From assembly GCF_036370855.1 (NCBI RefSeq), contig NC_088130.1:71338941-71402940 (forward strand): a DNA stretch of 64,000 bases, read 5' to 3'. Shown here in pieces: positions 46,267 to 59,600 of this stretch. The notes beneath the pieces are model-generated. The model did not search any database, was not told where the DNA came from, and saw only the letters and a program-made list of their open reading frames with translations. The position numbers and the translations under genes were made by a program. The number at the start of each line of letters is the position of its first letter. Within the stretch, counting starts at the first letter, position 1. The stretch comes from Dromaius novaehollandiae. Its lineage: Eukaryota > Chordata > Aves > Casuariiformes > Dromaiidae.

Positions 46267-46782
46267 AGATAAGACATCAATTCAGAAAAGAATATGAATT
46301 GTAGCGATACATTTTCCCACCATGCTGAGGAATATGGCAGCTTTGTATATGTGTATTGGGATGACTCCACTCTTCTATAAGCAAAACCACTTTAATACAT
46401 GAGAAATAAATACTCTGCTATGTGCATCTCCAAATTCCCATTGCAAAGCACACAGGAATCATCTTAATGCTGCATATTTGCTTTCTTGGGAGATATATGA
46501 GTCATGCTCATGCTCAGGGATCGTAATTTTTCTTAGCAGTGCAAGTGACTATTTGAGTCTTCTTAAACCAAGATTCCTACTGAGTTACAGCTAACATCGT
46601 GAAATCTATTTTAAGCTGTTTTGTATTTAACACAAATTAATTGAAAAGCTTTAGTCTGAAACATATTCCTCTTTGATATCCATTGTTGCTCTGTACTAAT
46701 ATAATAGTGGAATCATGATTAAAAGTGAATAAAGAATGGTATCAAATGATCAAGGTAATGTTTCACTGTTAGAAATGAGACC

Positions 46783-46865
46783 CAGGCTCAGTCCTGCAAA
46801 CTCTGTGCAAATGTATACTAGGAATGTGGATTTCAGTGGGATCAAGGGGGCTGTGGGCACTCAGC
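46783..46865. repeat. Possible relic of an ancient amniote dispersed repeat
   Basis: CAGTCCTGCAAACTCTGTGC followed some 30 bp later by TTTCAGTGGGAT resembles, from memory, an old repeat seen across turtles, crocodilians and birds (TCCTGCAAACA...CAATGGGA type). A second possible piece with CAGTCCTGCAAACAACTCTG lies at 51718. Family assignment would need a repeat library search. Confidence 0.3.
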
Positions 46866-47184
46866 GCTTCTGAAAAACAAGGCCAGCCTGGCATATTCTT
46901 ATTCCCACTGGATTAACCATTACAGTAGAATATGGAAGCCAATTAGCTGATGGAATGAAAATCTGGCACCTAATTAAAATACACAGATTTGAAACATTAG
47001 TTGACTCAGATGCCCATGACTCAGGCAACAGGTTTGAAAACAGGGTTCTAGGGAAATCTATGAAGAAATGAAGGTAAAGGATGGTGCTGCTTATGCTTTC
47101 TGTTAGTGTGCGATGCTCTGGAAATAGCACGACTTGTTCAAACAGGAGACTTCATTGCTTCATTTAGTAAGGCCACAAAGAGCT

Positions 47185-47612
47185 ACTTACCACTTGACTT
47201 CAAACAGGACATAAAACTGTCAGTGCAGACACTGAACTCCACCATCTCATGGTTGCTGTAGCTAAGGCTGCCCCGAACTTTCACATCCCTGAACGGTTTT
47301 TCCTTGTTTTGAGGATGAGGTCCAGCAGAGCACTTCTCCTCACCATCCTTCATCATCTGTGTTAGGAAGTTGTCACCAATGCACATGGATGCAAGCCTCC
47401 TGGATTGCTTGTGCCCTGCTGTGTGGTCCCTCCAGCAAGTACCAGGGTGGTTGAAGTACCCTATGAGGACCAGGGCCTGCAAACACAGAGCTTCTTCCAG
47501 TCCTCTGAAGAAGGTCTCACCTACTTCCTGATGAGGCGGTATATAGCAGACACCCATTACAATGTCACCCATTTTCCTGATCCATAACCTCTCAGCTGGC
47601 CCATCACCTATC
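47185..47612 (-). mobile_element. CR1 LINE fragment, ORF2 endonuclease region, - orientation
   Basis: The minus strand (frame 47183-47572 and a little upstream) reads AERLWIRKMGDIVMGVCYIP, then EALCLQALVLIGYFNHPGTC, WRDHTAGHKQSRR, DNFLTQ, and DVKVRGSLSYSNHEMVEF. This is the CR1 apurinic-type endonuclease domain with its GVCYRPP, GDFNHPDICW and SDHEMVEF-like blocks. Key acidic residues are altered: GYFNHP has Tyr for the usual Asp, and SNHE has Asn for the Asp of SDHE. Similarity stops near 47215 at the 3' side. It is a dead internal fragment with no reverse transcriptase in the window. Confidence 0.9.
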
Positions 47613-47619
47613 CCTCAGA

Positions 47620-50600
47620 TGGCATCCACCGACATAGCTGGAATCCAGCAGCAGCAGCAGAAAGGCTTCCAAAACCAGTATTCTCTTGCTGTACAAGATT
47701 CACTAAATCACAAAAATTTCACTCCCATATGGCAAACCCCACAGTAAAAAGAGCAAAGCTGCAGATACTTATGGTTTCTTTTTGAGAAGGCCTTTGGTAA
47801 GAAATAGCTGATAACTGAGGGAATCTTTGGGAATCTGTGAAGTGAGTTGGTGTGGGGGTAAGAGAACAGAAAATCCTTCTTTCCCTTTTCTCTGGCTCTG
47901 AAGGAGGAAAGCAAAAGAGACTTTGTCTGCATGGCCATCTGGGTAATGCTTCTGCAGCTAGCTACTTCTCTTCTCAACCTTTGATTGAGAGAAAGTGGAG
48001 ACTGCCTTCCCTCCCTCATCCTACCTGCAGTGCTGTCCACAGAGCTTGTGCCAGTGTTGCTTGCCCTTCTGATTATTGATAAAGCAGTTTTTCCTGTTTG
48101 AAGAACATCTTATGCTGTTTCTCTCCTCCCATTCAGTGAGGCTCATGTGTTGCTTGCCTGAGCACAGTATCCATGTGCTATCAACAGAACTAGCAGGAGA
48201 TTGAAAGTCTGTCATTCTGGAGTAGTTCTACCATTTGCAGCGTCACCACAGCTTATTCCACAGATTCATGCTTTTAGACATGCGAAAAAAGAACCACCAC
48301 TGCTTGTACTTCAGTGGGGCAAGGGCAGGACAGGCTCCCCAGGTTCCATTTGCAATGTATTAAAGGAAACCCATTTAAAATATTCAGTCAAATATCCATG
48401 TGGGGAAACAGTTCCTAACCTTCCCCTGGTGCTCTGTGGCAGGATGATAACAGTGTAGGTTAATCCTCTCTCCCTATTATTTTCTTACTACTGTGCTCTT
48501 AAAACTCAGAATGAGAAGTCATTTTTTGAAGCTTTTATTGTAGAGCTACATGACCTTTGCAACACCCACAGATACACCGAAGTTTCTTTAGGGGAGAGAG
48601 GGAAAAAAAAGACATAATGAGCTGAATCCCTGCAGTTTACTCTTAGGTTATGTGAGGCTGATCTGCAGGGGTTATATTAAAAAGTTTCTCCCAGTAAGAA
48701 CTGCATACAAAAGAGAATCCAGTCATTTTTCTCTCGCTACATGGTCCGTAAGGAATGGATTGGGGAACATACTGCCTGGTTTCTAATGGTGTCCTCCACT
48801 TTGCAGTCTGCTTCAAGTGAATAAGCATTCAGAGGCACAGCATCTGCAATACATCAGCTCCCTTCTGAGGCTGCATCCCCTGGAGCGTGGGCACAAGGGC
48901 TGCAAACATGTATCTAAGTAAGTGCTGCAATGATCTATTCACCCAAGGCTAGTCAGTCATGGAGAGAGATTCAAATCCTAAAACTTAGCACTTTGGGGTT
49001 TTTTTGTTTTTGTTTTTGTTTTCCACACTTGAAGCAGAAGAATAATCTAAGTTTTATGGCAAGGCTCTATCTTCCCGCAGAGGTTAAAAAATGCTACAGT
49101 CACTTTGGTTAAAAGTTTCTCAAACTATTCTGCACTCTAGACCTATCTACCCATATTTCAGGGCAAGACTGACCTTTTTCTGTACCAACTGACTTTCTCC
49201 TTGTGGGGGTCATTGTTATTTGCGATCTAAAGCTGGAACCAGAGTCTGCAGCTGATTCCCAACAACTCCGCACTGTTTTTTCAAAAGCTTAAGACCAGCT
49301 CTTTTCCTGAATCCTTGGAGGACTGATGTACTCTGATTCGTTTACCGATGCATCTGAACACTCCTGACGGTTTGGGTGAGATTTTCAGAAGTACTTGAGG
49401 TTCTGTTTTGGAAGGGACTGAGGAGGCCAATTTCTATTGAGCAATGACGTTCTAAGTATTCAAGACACATTTTGGAAAAAAGATCATCTTAAGTGTTATG
49501 TGCCCAGTATTTTGTGGATGTGGACCTATGCTCTAAAATCCCTTAGGTGTTCTTGAAAATATTACCACTGGAGCTGGGCTAGTGCACTTAAAAATTGGGA
49601 AAGAATAGGCAAAATCATCAATTTATCTAGAGGGAGGTATACATTTAAAAACTCAGTACCTGTAAGCCATTCATGTGATTATTTTTGAACAAGAAGAAAC
49701 ATCCTGTGGACGCTTTATTGATTCTCCATTCTTGAGTGTTTTATCATTGTTAGTCTGTGTAATAGAAGTTAAATCACAACACATTAGTTCATCAGCCTAA
49801 ATTACAGTGGTGCCCTGTGAAAAGCATAACATTTTAAAGTTGCTATTAGAACCCAGTGCAATTTATTCATTCCGTGTGTAGTCATGAACATCTATTAATG
49901 TAATAATGCAACTGCTAGCAGCAAGAATTAAGCTGAAAGTGTTTCTTTAAAAAATGGGTTCTAGTTTCTGATTTGCTGATGTGTCTTCTGTGATTAGAAA
50001 ACAGATTTATTAAACTTGCTCGCAAAAACTTTGCATGGTTCCCTTTTGTGAAAGGCTGAAAACCAGATTTTGGCTCAGATTAAAACACTGTGAGACAGGT
50101 AGATGTTCCTTCCATTCTTCTCAATGGGCCATTAAATCTAAAGCCCAGTGAGAATTTTGTTTACCCCACTGATAACTGTGATTTCACTGCTTATGATTGT
50201 GCAGACATCCAGCTGATGCATATTGGAAACAAAGGTACATCAGGGTAAAACCATGGTTCTAGTAGATGACTCTTTCTTGTGCCATTGAAGTCAACTGCAC
50301 TTAATAGGACCAACTTTCTCCTCCCAGTCTGACTTCATAGCTCAGACCTCTGTATAAAGTTGAGATTAAATGCATTCAGTTTTCATTATTTTTCAATTAG
50401 CTGGGAAATACTTCCTGAAACACAGCATATAAGTATCTTGTATAACAGCAAGACTAAGGTGGGTAGAGTGGCTAATAATCAGTCTACAAATGAGTGCAAT
50501 TATTAACAAAGTCTTTTTTTTTAAATCTGACACGGACATTTAGACATGGGCAGACATACGGCACGTTAATCACCATTTCCCTTCTGTTTCTGACATGCAC

Positions 50601-53600
50601 CCTGGCACTCTCCTAGTATCCTGTCAGACTACTGGATTTTAAACTCTTTATACTATGGTAACACCAGGAAATTTCAGCAAGGAAACGGAGGATTTTTTGT
50701 GAGAGAGTCCTACCTAAAGAAGATATTCCTATATAGAGAAGATACAGAACAAGAAAGCTGAGCAAGTGTGAAAGAGGAAGAGGTAACAAGGAAACAGATA
50801 AAAAGCAATGTCTCTATTCTCTACTTCACTTAGATATATCAAAGGGCAATGATATGTGAGTACCATGACTAATCAAGGCTTTAAAACTGGTCAAGCTATC
50901 TTTAAGCTGAGGTAAGCAGTTAAGCTTTTTCTCCTTTTGGTAGCTCTAATGTCTAATTAATGTCTAATTATTTCAATGTAATTGCACTTGTAGCTGAACT
51001 CAAGGGCAATGACTAAATTTTAACAGGATCTTGTATCATTATTATAACTGAAGCTTTTGTTCTAGTAGAAGCAAATGACTGCTTTAAAACAGTGTATTGC
51101 TAGGTTTTCCTATTATCATCACTCAGAAATTCCACTGATAGAAAATCAGGAATTGTGCTTTACTCAGTGTTGTATTACATCAGCAGTGTAATGTGCCTAT
51201 TAATAAACAAAATACGGCCAATAAACTCCTGAGCAGTGGAAAAGCAACCAATTTAGTTGGGAAAGATGTCTATTTAACTCAAATATGATGGCTTGTTATT
51301 ATATAATGCTCACATACACATTTAGTTCACAAGATCAATAGTAAGAAAATCACAATTAGCCTTTGAGCAGTAATAGCAAATCCATCAAAATAGCAACGTA
51401 ACCAGAATGTGCTCTGAGTCCCTAACTAACCGTCCATCGATGGGCTTGGTGTATAGGGACACATTCTGTGGGCTTCCCCACAGAGGAAAATATTATAAAA
51501 GATTCATTTATATTTGTTGCCAGAGCACATGAATGTGATCTTTTCTCTGGAAAGTAGCACAGAGCCTTCCAATGTACTGTGTTCCATGGATATGTGGAGC
51601 ATAAAAATCATGATTCAGATCTACGGATTCTGCTGTGGTTATTCTGGCCAACAGGTGTGAAGAACAACATGGTCTCCAAGTATTTGACCAATGAATGAGG
51701 AAGAAAGGTAGGACTCAGTCCTGCAAACAACTCTGCAGGGATGGAACGATGGTTCCAGATGGGAGCCCCAAAAATCCCTCTGAGCTTAGTCACTTGCATG
51801 ATCAAGACTTACTTCTTTCCAGGCAAGGATAATATTCATTGTCTCTGTGTGGTCGTCAGTAGTAAACACACAAAGTAAATGCAATAAAGTGACATATTTA
51901 GGCAGGCATGAAATATCAACAAAACTAATTCTCTGAGGTTGCAGTGGGGGGTTGCCCTGTCTCCCAGAGATCAGAAATATGAGGAAGCCGAACACTAAAA
52001 GGTGGAAAGGAAATGTAAGCAAATTTCCTTCCCAAAGACGTTACAAGGCACAATCATAACTGTTGTATCCTGAATGGCCAGCCGCCATCTGCTTTATAAG
52101 GCTAGGGAACCACTTTTCAGCTCCTACATGAAAAACAGACAAAAAACTACTTTAGGCAAAGTAAAGCTGGCCTGCAGACATACATGCATGCAGATGCACA
52201 CACACAGAGCATCCGGATCAGGCAGTAGCCCCAGAGTAACCTTCTATTCTTAGCAGGGCATGAAAGAATTCAAGCTCAATGGCTATGCCAGGCTTCTCTT
52301 ACCTTTTTATGCAGGTTTCTTACACTGTCCCCTTGGCTGTGATGTGCAAGCAGCCTAGTCACTGGGCTGTGTTATGTTGTCCAGCACACTGCTCACATGC
52401 ATGGCTACAGAAGAACTGGAAAGCCCTGTGGTAAACTTGCCTTCCCATATCCCATATTCGCACTCTCCTCTGATGGAAAGCTGTCCAGACCAGACCTATT
52501 TCTCTAAGCCTCTCCGATCACCACAGAAAGGTAAAGAGCTAATAAGAAGAATGTCCAGAGCAAGGAGGTGCTGCAAGGATGTGACTCTTCCAGAACTTCT
52601 GCTCCATATACTTTTCTACCTCCAGTCTCTTGTGACACTTCAGGTTCTCCACAGTAGCAGAGCATTGCCATTCAACTTAATTTTAAAATGAATGAATTCC
52701 CATCCTCAGCAAATTGTAACTTTTTTTAAAGCTTTCATTCTTAATGTTTTGTCCCAGATTTCAGTCACAATGTGGTCTTTGAGCAGGGATTCAGATCTGT
52801 AGACTCAAAGATAGACTGCTTATCCATAGCTCAGTCATGGACTCTTCTGAGTTTTCACCTTCCTTTTGCATTTTCTATTTAAAACTCATCTTTCAAATAG
52901 TCTTTCATATATTTCATTTTATGTGGACTACAATACCATTCAAATTTCTGCCATAATGTTTTGTAACAGTCTCCTCTGCCTAAGTTAACAGAAAACAATT
53001 AAAAACTCACAGTTCTAGAGGGCTTTGTCCAAAGAAACATTAGGCTTTTACAATGTAGTTGTCTGTCTGACACTCTGTGCTTCCTTTACACTCAATGGAG
53101 AGAAAGAGGCACTTTTTGGTACAGTTCATCTAACCTGTTTTAATTGTCTATTTTTCAGATGACCTGAATCTTGCTCTAGATGCCATTGACTAGACCTCAG
53201 TTGACTGTAAGGGGAATCTAGGATGACTAGTCCAGGTCTTTACATCTATACTGCAGTCAGATAGTTTCTATACCTAGTGTCAGCTATCACCCAACAGTTT
53301 CTCTCCAGCTGGCACCCACAGCTTATCAATACAAAGCAGAACCTACTTCGAAATCTCTTTATCTTCTTTCAGCACTGATAGGACTCTTCTACATGGGTAG
53401 TGGTTCTTGGCACCACATTTTATTTAGTAATCACTCAGAGTTAAGAAATCTGACAGTGTTCAGTGTTTGTATTCTAAGTGTTTGGCACTGCTTTTCAACT
53501 GCCAAGCTCCAGCAAACTTGTTGCAGTCCTCCAACATGCATAGTTTGCTCCTTTGGCTTCCAATCTTCACATAAGCTACACTTAACTATGGTGGAGAACC

Positions 53601-56600
53601 GTATCTTTTTTGTTCTGGCACTGTCTAGGCATTCTGGGTAAATAATGCCTCTTTAGCAGTCAAGTATTGGCCCAAGGCACCTGTTATGTTCCTTCAAAAA
53701 CAACTCTACACTAAATAGAAAAGTCATCACACGTATTTTAATTGTAAATATTGCAAGGTACTGAAATATCCTCCATTTCTAATGGCTCTTTTCAGATGGG
53801 AGCTGTTTAGCAGCATGGAGACTCCAAACCTCTAATCTACAACAGAGTTGGTGCAAGTGCAAAAGTACTCCACCATGGGGTTGATTGTAGAGTCAAGTAT
53901 TTGGGAAGCAAGGAATTCAGTGGAGAATCACAGAAGTTGCCCAGCTTTCAGCTGGTCGGTGGTTTGTTGGTTCTCACTTTGTGAGGACCCTAAAGATATT
54001 AGCTATCTTTCTGTGGGGACAGAAGACAGGTATGTGCAATCATCAACGGCTTTATCTTGTGTTAGATGACATGTAACCAGGGAAAAAAAACAACAGGAGT
54101 AGGATCACAACTACGCAAAGATCTGGTAAAGAAAGGAATTGTTCTAGAAGAGCCTGAACAACAATACTAGTGCAAAACCTTTACTAAGTGGCATCTTAGA
54201 TATATTGATGTTTACATAGCAGCTGAACCCACAGGGTCACTGGCATACACACACATGAGGGAAGATGTTCTCCAGCGACCTGCGTTCTGCACAAAGTCCA
54301 AGACTCAGAATGTGCAGATATAACTGTACAGAAGAGTTGCAAGATAATCCAGGCAGATGGCTTAGTTTGTCTCCAAAACCTAAACCAAAACCTTAACCTA
54401 GCTGGGTCCTAGAGTCAGCTCCTTTCTTTGCTGCTGGCATCAGCGTCAGAATGGCTTCAAAACAATGTCATAAGGCAAAGGACTAAAGTTATCCCCCCAT
54501 CAGGTCATAAGTGCCTATCACTACTACATGTCCTCAAGAGGAGTCTTCACAAGTTGGGCCAGTATTACTCAATGCTCCGAAGAAATGAAGTCTCTGTTCT
54601 CTTACTTTCTTAGGCGCTGGGCACTGTTTTCTTTACGGTTGTTGAGTTTGGCAGAGTTTTGCTTTTTGTGGATGTTGGTTTCCTCTGTTTCTGATGAGTG
54701 GATTGGAGAGATTTCAACCCCAGCATCTCACAGTACTTATTACACTGGTGAAGGACTCTGAACTGCTCAATGAAGGAAACGGAGCAGTTGCCTTTAAAAC
54801 CTTTGTATCTGTAGCAACAAAGAAAAAAACAAAGCCAAATGAAATTTCAAGATTTACTTTCAGCATAGGGGAGGCAGAGTATGACTGTTGACTCATAAGT
54901 AGCTTGGAAACATTAAGGAAGTCTCTTCCACTCATGCTGTGTTGAGAAGCATTAACTCTCTTTCACAGATAATCAAACTGAGCCATGGAGAGGTGACAGA
55001 AACCAGGTAGCCAGTAGTGACAGAACAAAGAAAAGGACTTAAGAGTCCTGGTTCTGAGGCCTATGTTCTGGCTACTCTTCTCCATTTCATTTTGTTGGGA
55101 AAGTATTGTCAGCTATCTTAGTCTCAGTAATACATAAATGAAATGCATTTTACAGCATTCTCTGTAAACAGTACTTTGGGCTGCTGGGCTGCTGTCAAGA
55201 GACAAGGTTGCAACAGGAGGTGTTGTCAGAACTACAAACTGTTTTGATGTAAATACCTCTGCAACTTCTCTGCTACACTCCTCCCTCTCCCAGGCTTCAT
55301 CACAAGACCTGAAGGAGCCGAGCCTCTGGGGAAGAAGGATGTAAGGAGCATTCCTCAAGAAGACAGTCCCATCTACCCTGCACAACTCCCAAGCCACCAC
55401 CATATCTCCCTCTGCTACCCTTCCTTTTTTCAGCAGGCTAGCAAAGCCAAGGAGTGGGCAGAGCACTTGCATCCCTCTTCTCTACCCTGCCACTGGCTGT
55501 GGTCTTCCCTTCTGGTGCCTTTAGATGCAAAACAGAAGCCAATGTCAGCTCCTTGGAGCTAGTGACCACTCACTGTGTCTCCCATCCCAAGGAACACTGC
55601 ATCTGCTTTTTAAAGGAGTCATTCTGGTCAACCAAACTATCAGGGTGTGGAAGAGAGAACAGAGGCCAGGGTGCCCCTATCCTTGCTTGGTACCTCTCTT
55701 AATAAGCACCTGTTCTACCCTGTTCTCTTGGGTCACTGGACATACAAAATCCTGAGATGTGAACTCTGGGTTATTACTATATCAAATTAAATTAAAAAAA
55801 ATTTAGCACTTTAATTAACACAACACGATCCTTGCACAGCATTCTAGAGAACTTATTTCCTCAGGCAGACAGGTCGCATAGTGCTAATGAAAACAGTACT
55901 GTCTTGAGAAGTTCAAACTCTGTCTGACAGGTAAACCTCCTTATTGCCACATATTTTGCCAAATTTTCTTGTACAAAAGAATGGTGCTAGTGATTAAAAT
56001 CTAATAAAATACCTCACAACAAAAGGGAATGGTATCTGCCTGTACCTGTATCTAATTGTCTTATTTTGCATTTTTAGGGTTCCTCTACAGAGAAGGAAGA
56101 GAAAAGTTGAAACCTCAGGCTGACTTGTCCTAGCATCTCATGCGAGTTGAAAAGGCCACACAGGACACACCTCAGTGTGTCAAATCATGATATAACACAT
56201 AATTCCACCTGAGAATGAAGAAAACCTCTTTGGTGGAAATGCAAATTTGAAGATTTCTCAAACATATCTAAAAGGTAATATATACTGCATATTTGGGAAC
56301 ATAGCAAAATGGTAATGTACATATTGCAGGCTCCATTGCCTCCTTTTAGGCCACAAAGAGGTCAGCTACAGACTTTGCTGCTGCTTTTAAAGAGGATTTT
56401 AAAGATTTCAGACAAACTATTGCGACCATGGTGATGAAGATGTTGCAGATAATTGTAAAGTGGACAGCAGACCTTCATTTTCTCAGAAATGAAATTATTG
56501 CTGCTGATTAACTTCAGTAAGAAAAGCTATTTTGGAATTCAGCTTTCTAATTATATGTATTTAAGAGTCCTTTTTGTCTTCTCATAGCTACATTTTAGTT

Positions 56601-59600
56601 TCAAATTCTTCTCCAAAGTCAGAGCTCTTAAATATTAAATATATATTTCAATGAAATACAGATCCAAACCTATTTTACTATTATTTGTCATATGAAGTTC
56701 TTCATACCAGACCAGGTTAATCCCTAAGTTAAACAGGTGGTTAGCCTGCCTGCTCTAGAGAAACCACTCAGCTAGCTTGGTATAAACAGCCAGATGAACC
56801 TCAAAGGGTTAAGACTTTTTTTCTCTCCTCTCCAAGATACCTGCTTATTTACCCAAAGAGAGTTTAAGAGGAGCACCGTTGTTACTTCAGGACTGTACCC
56901 TGGAGTTCTGCAAGAGGAGGAGGAAATGTGCTCTGGCTCCTTTGGGGAAGTAATAGACTTGAGACTTTATTCCTCAGTTCCCTTCCTAGATATGTGCGCC
57001 AGACACATCAGCAGAACATAATGCCCTCAGGCAAGCCTGCCTGTGCTCAGCAAGAAACTCTCTTTATATCATGCATTGATCCTGATTCCAAAAACCAGTG
57101 GGAGCAGAGCACTACACTGCCAGCAAAGGGCAGTAACTTAGACTGAAGGATTTTGATTAATTTGTCATGAATATTCAATGAACTATTGGGTCTTTGTGGA
57201 AACAAAGTCTAAATTCCCAGTGAATGCCGGTGGCAACAAATAATTTAACCAGCTGTCATTAAAACACCTTCCACTGTCATGATGTGTCACTGCTGGATGC
57301 TGCAGCACTGCATGTAACACAGATGTATTTGCCAGTATCTGAACAGATAATGAGGCTCTGTGCAGACAGTGTTCGGGTAGCATCTGCTCACTCTGATATC
57401 TGAAATTCTCCATTTCTGCTGCAAAACTGATTGAAAGGCTTCATTCCTCCCGCGCTTTGTGTAGGTGTATTCTACAAAGCCAGCAGAAATATTAATGATA
57501 AGGAATCTCCAGGGCTATAAGTTAAGTGAGAGGTTTCACTGCAGTGACTGATGGCTACTTTAATTTGTGGCTGCAGAATGACCACACACTCTTTTCTCTT
57601 GCGCTCTCTCTCGCTTTTTTTTTCCAGGTAGCCATTTTGTTGCAGCTAACGGGCATTTCTTCATGTGCTCTTCTCCCTTGCAGGAAGCTTAAGTGCTATA
57701 AGGTATGATATTATTCATTTATTTGTGGAAATAATCTTGGCATGAAAAAATTCACCAAAAAAAGTCCATTTTTATTGCGAACTAAAGAGAAGTCTCTGTA
57801 CCAGCTAAATTACTAATTCTTACATCCAGTAACATTTTTGAGCAATCTGTACTGTTGCAGTAGCATTAGCTATTAATCCTCCAGAACTTACTAGAATAAA
57901 GGGCAACCTAAACTCATTAGTTTAATCACAATTTTTTATAAGGGATCTTTGATTCCTGGTTCCTTAAATTTAACTGGAGACTGTTGTCATTTCAGTGTGC
58001 ACACATTCTTCTCATGCAAGGAGATCTGACTGCAGTTGTAAGTTTGTGGACTCAGCACACAATTTAAAATCAAAATGTCTCAAGTGGTGTATCTGTAAAG
58101 TTATATACTGAAGATCAGTGGCCAGATTGGAAAGGATGAATTTAATTTACTTACTTCCTAGCATCTGAACTAGTTAAAGAGCAAATATTCATAAACTGCA
58201 TAAATTGTTCTCATATCTGTATTTGGTATCTGTCACTTCCTGTATGTCTTTGAAGGAACATCTAAAGAAAGAGCAGAGGCAATAGCACATGCTCAGAATA
58301 TCCTATGAGTGAGAGTCACTTTAAATGAACATCTGAATGCTTTGCTAACTGACTTTAGCTTTAGGATTCAGCAAATGCCAAAAGCATTTTCAGTAAAGAG
58401 GTAAGAGCATAAATACATTGTGAACAAAAGAAGAGACCAGAACATTTGAATTAATAACGTGATTATTTTTCTTTCACTAGCTTTGCTCATAAATCAAGCC
58501 ATCCTCATTTCCCTTCTCTTAAAATAACAGGTTTGCATTTGCTCTTGTGGCTAGAGATGTGGCCTAGGCACCACTCCTTGTCCATTTTGGAAGCTGAGAG
58601 GCACAAATGAGCCTAGTTTGGCTCTGCACTGTGCAAACAGCTCCAATTCTTATAATGGACCACAGAAAAATTAATCTACGGATGTGAGACCAAAGTTTTG
58701 CATCTGAGTTCTCCCAGCTGTTTGCACTTCGTTAGTCACTGCTGCCACAGAGCCTTCCTTATCACGTGCTTCCGGACTGTATCATTTCTTCTGCAGAGGC
58801 CTAATGCCCGTAGCTCTGTTCTTGTTTGGCAGGACTTGTGCCCTTAATTCAAACCATTCTGTGCTGTTATAGCTTGTGGTATGTGTAATAGGGAGGAGGT
58901 CAGCATTAGTGAATGGCTTCTAAATTGAACAGTCCATATATTGCTTTCATATGCTTTGTGCTCAGTAATATAGAACTATTGACCAGTCCAAGCCTTGAAA
59001 AATAATAATCTACTATTTTGCACAGCATGGGTTATTAATTCACTGATTAAATGATTGACAGATTAAACCAATTCCAACAGAATTCCTATCTGCCAAATCT
59101 GACTAATTGAGGGTGGGCACAAACCAAATCTTGCTTGACTCTGAGGGGGGGATGTTGAATTTAGCTCCAGGTTTACACTCCCCCATGCCTGTTGTTGCCA
59201 CGTTGGGCCAAACGAAGCCCGTCAGTGCCCTGAAACCAGACCTGCAGTGCTCCTGTTAATCATAATGACTGCGGGTCACTGCGTTCTCAATTCCTCCGTG
59301 TTTGTGTTTACCACTCCCGGCTACATACCTGGGCACTTGGGCACGGCTTCTAAATTGGCTCGCTGCTTGCACTTAAAAGCCAGTCGCTGTGTTCTATTAT
59401 TTTTGTTTAAGTTCTGCAAAGAACACGTTAAATATCTTATTTAAAGGATTGATTTCCTGACTCTGGTGCGCCCAAGCGGCTAAATTAAAAACACTTCTCA
59501 GGCTTTCGTGATTATAGTTAAACTTCGCCCCCCAGTGACAGAAACGTTATTGCATCTGCCTCAGTGCATTGACTAACCTACCCTTTGCTTTCAGGTTCTT

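Larger units (their letters stand above)
42240..46755 (+). ncRNA. MIR122: Proposed miR-122 primary transcript (spliced model)
   Basis: The proposed start is about 25-30 bp after the TATA-like CATAAAGG. A strong donor GATG|GTAAGT sits at 42402/42403 and a strong acceptor (CTTTTCTCTGTGTTTTGCAG) ends at 46124, giving exon 1 of about 160 bp and an exon 2 from 46125 that carries the hairpin. Poly(A) signals AATAAA occur at 46405 and 46728. In mammals miR-122 is made from a dedicated non-coding transcript (hcr in woodchuck), which fits. Exact ends and splicing are not shown by sequence alone. Confidence 0.3.

Noticed and set aside
46011..46268. 85-codon open frame spanning the miR-122 hairpin
   Set aside because: The constraint here is explained by the microRNA arms and stem. 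The frame crosses a strong splice acceptor at 46124 and has no protein similarity.
54373..54402. Telomere-like CCTAAACC/CTTAACCTA stretch
   Set aside because: Units are irregular and too few to be an interstitial telomeric array.
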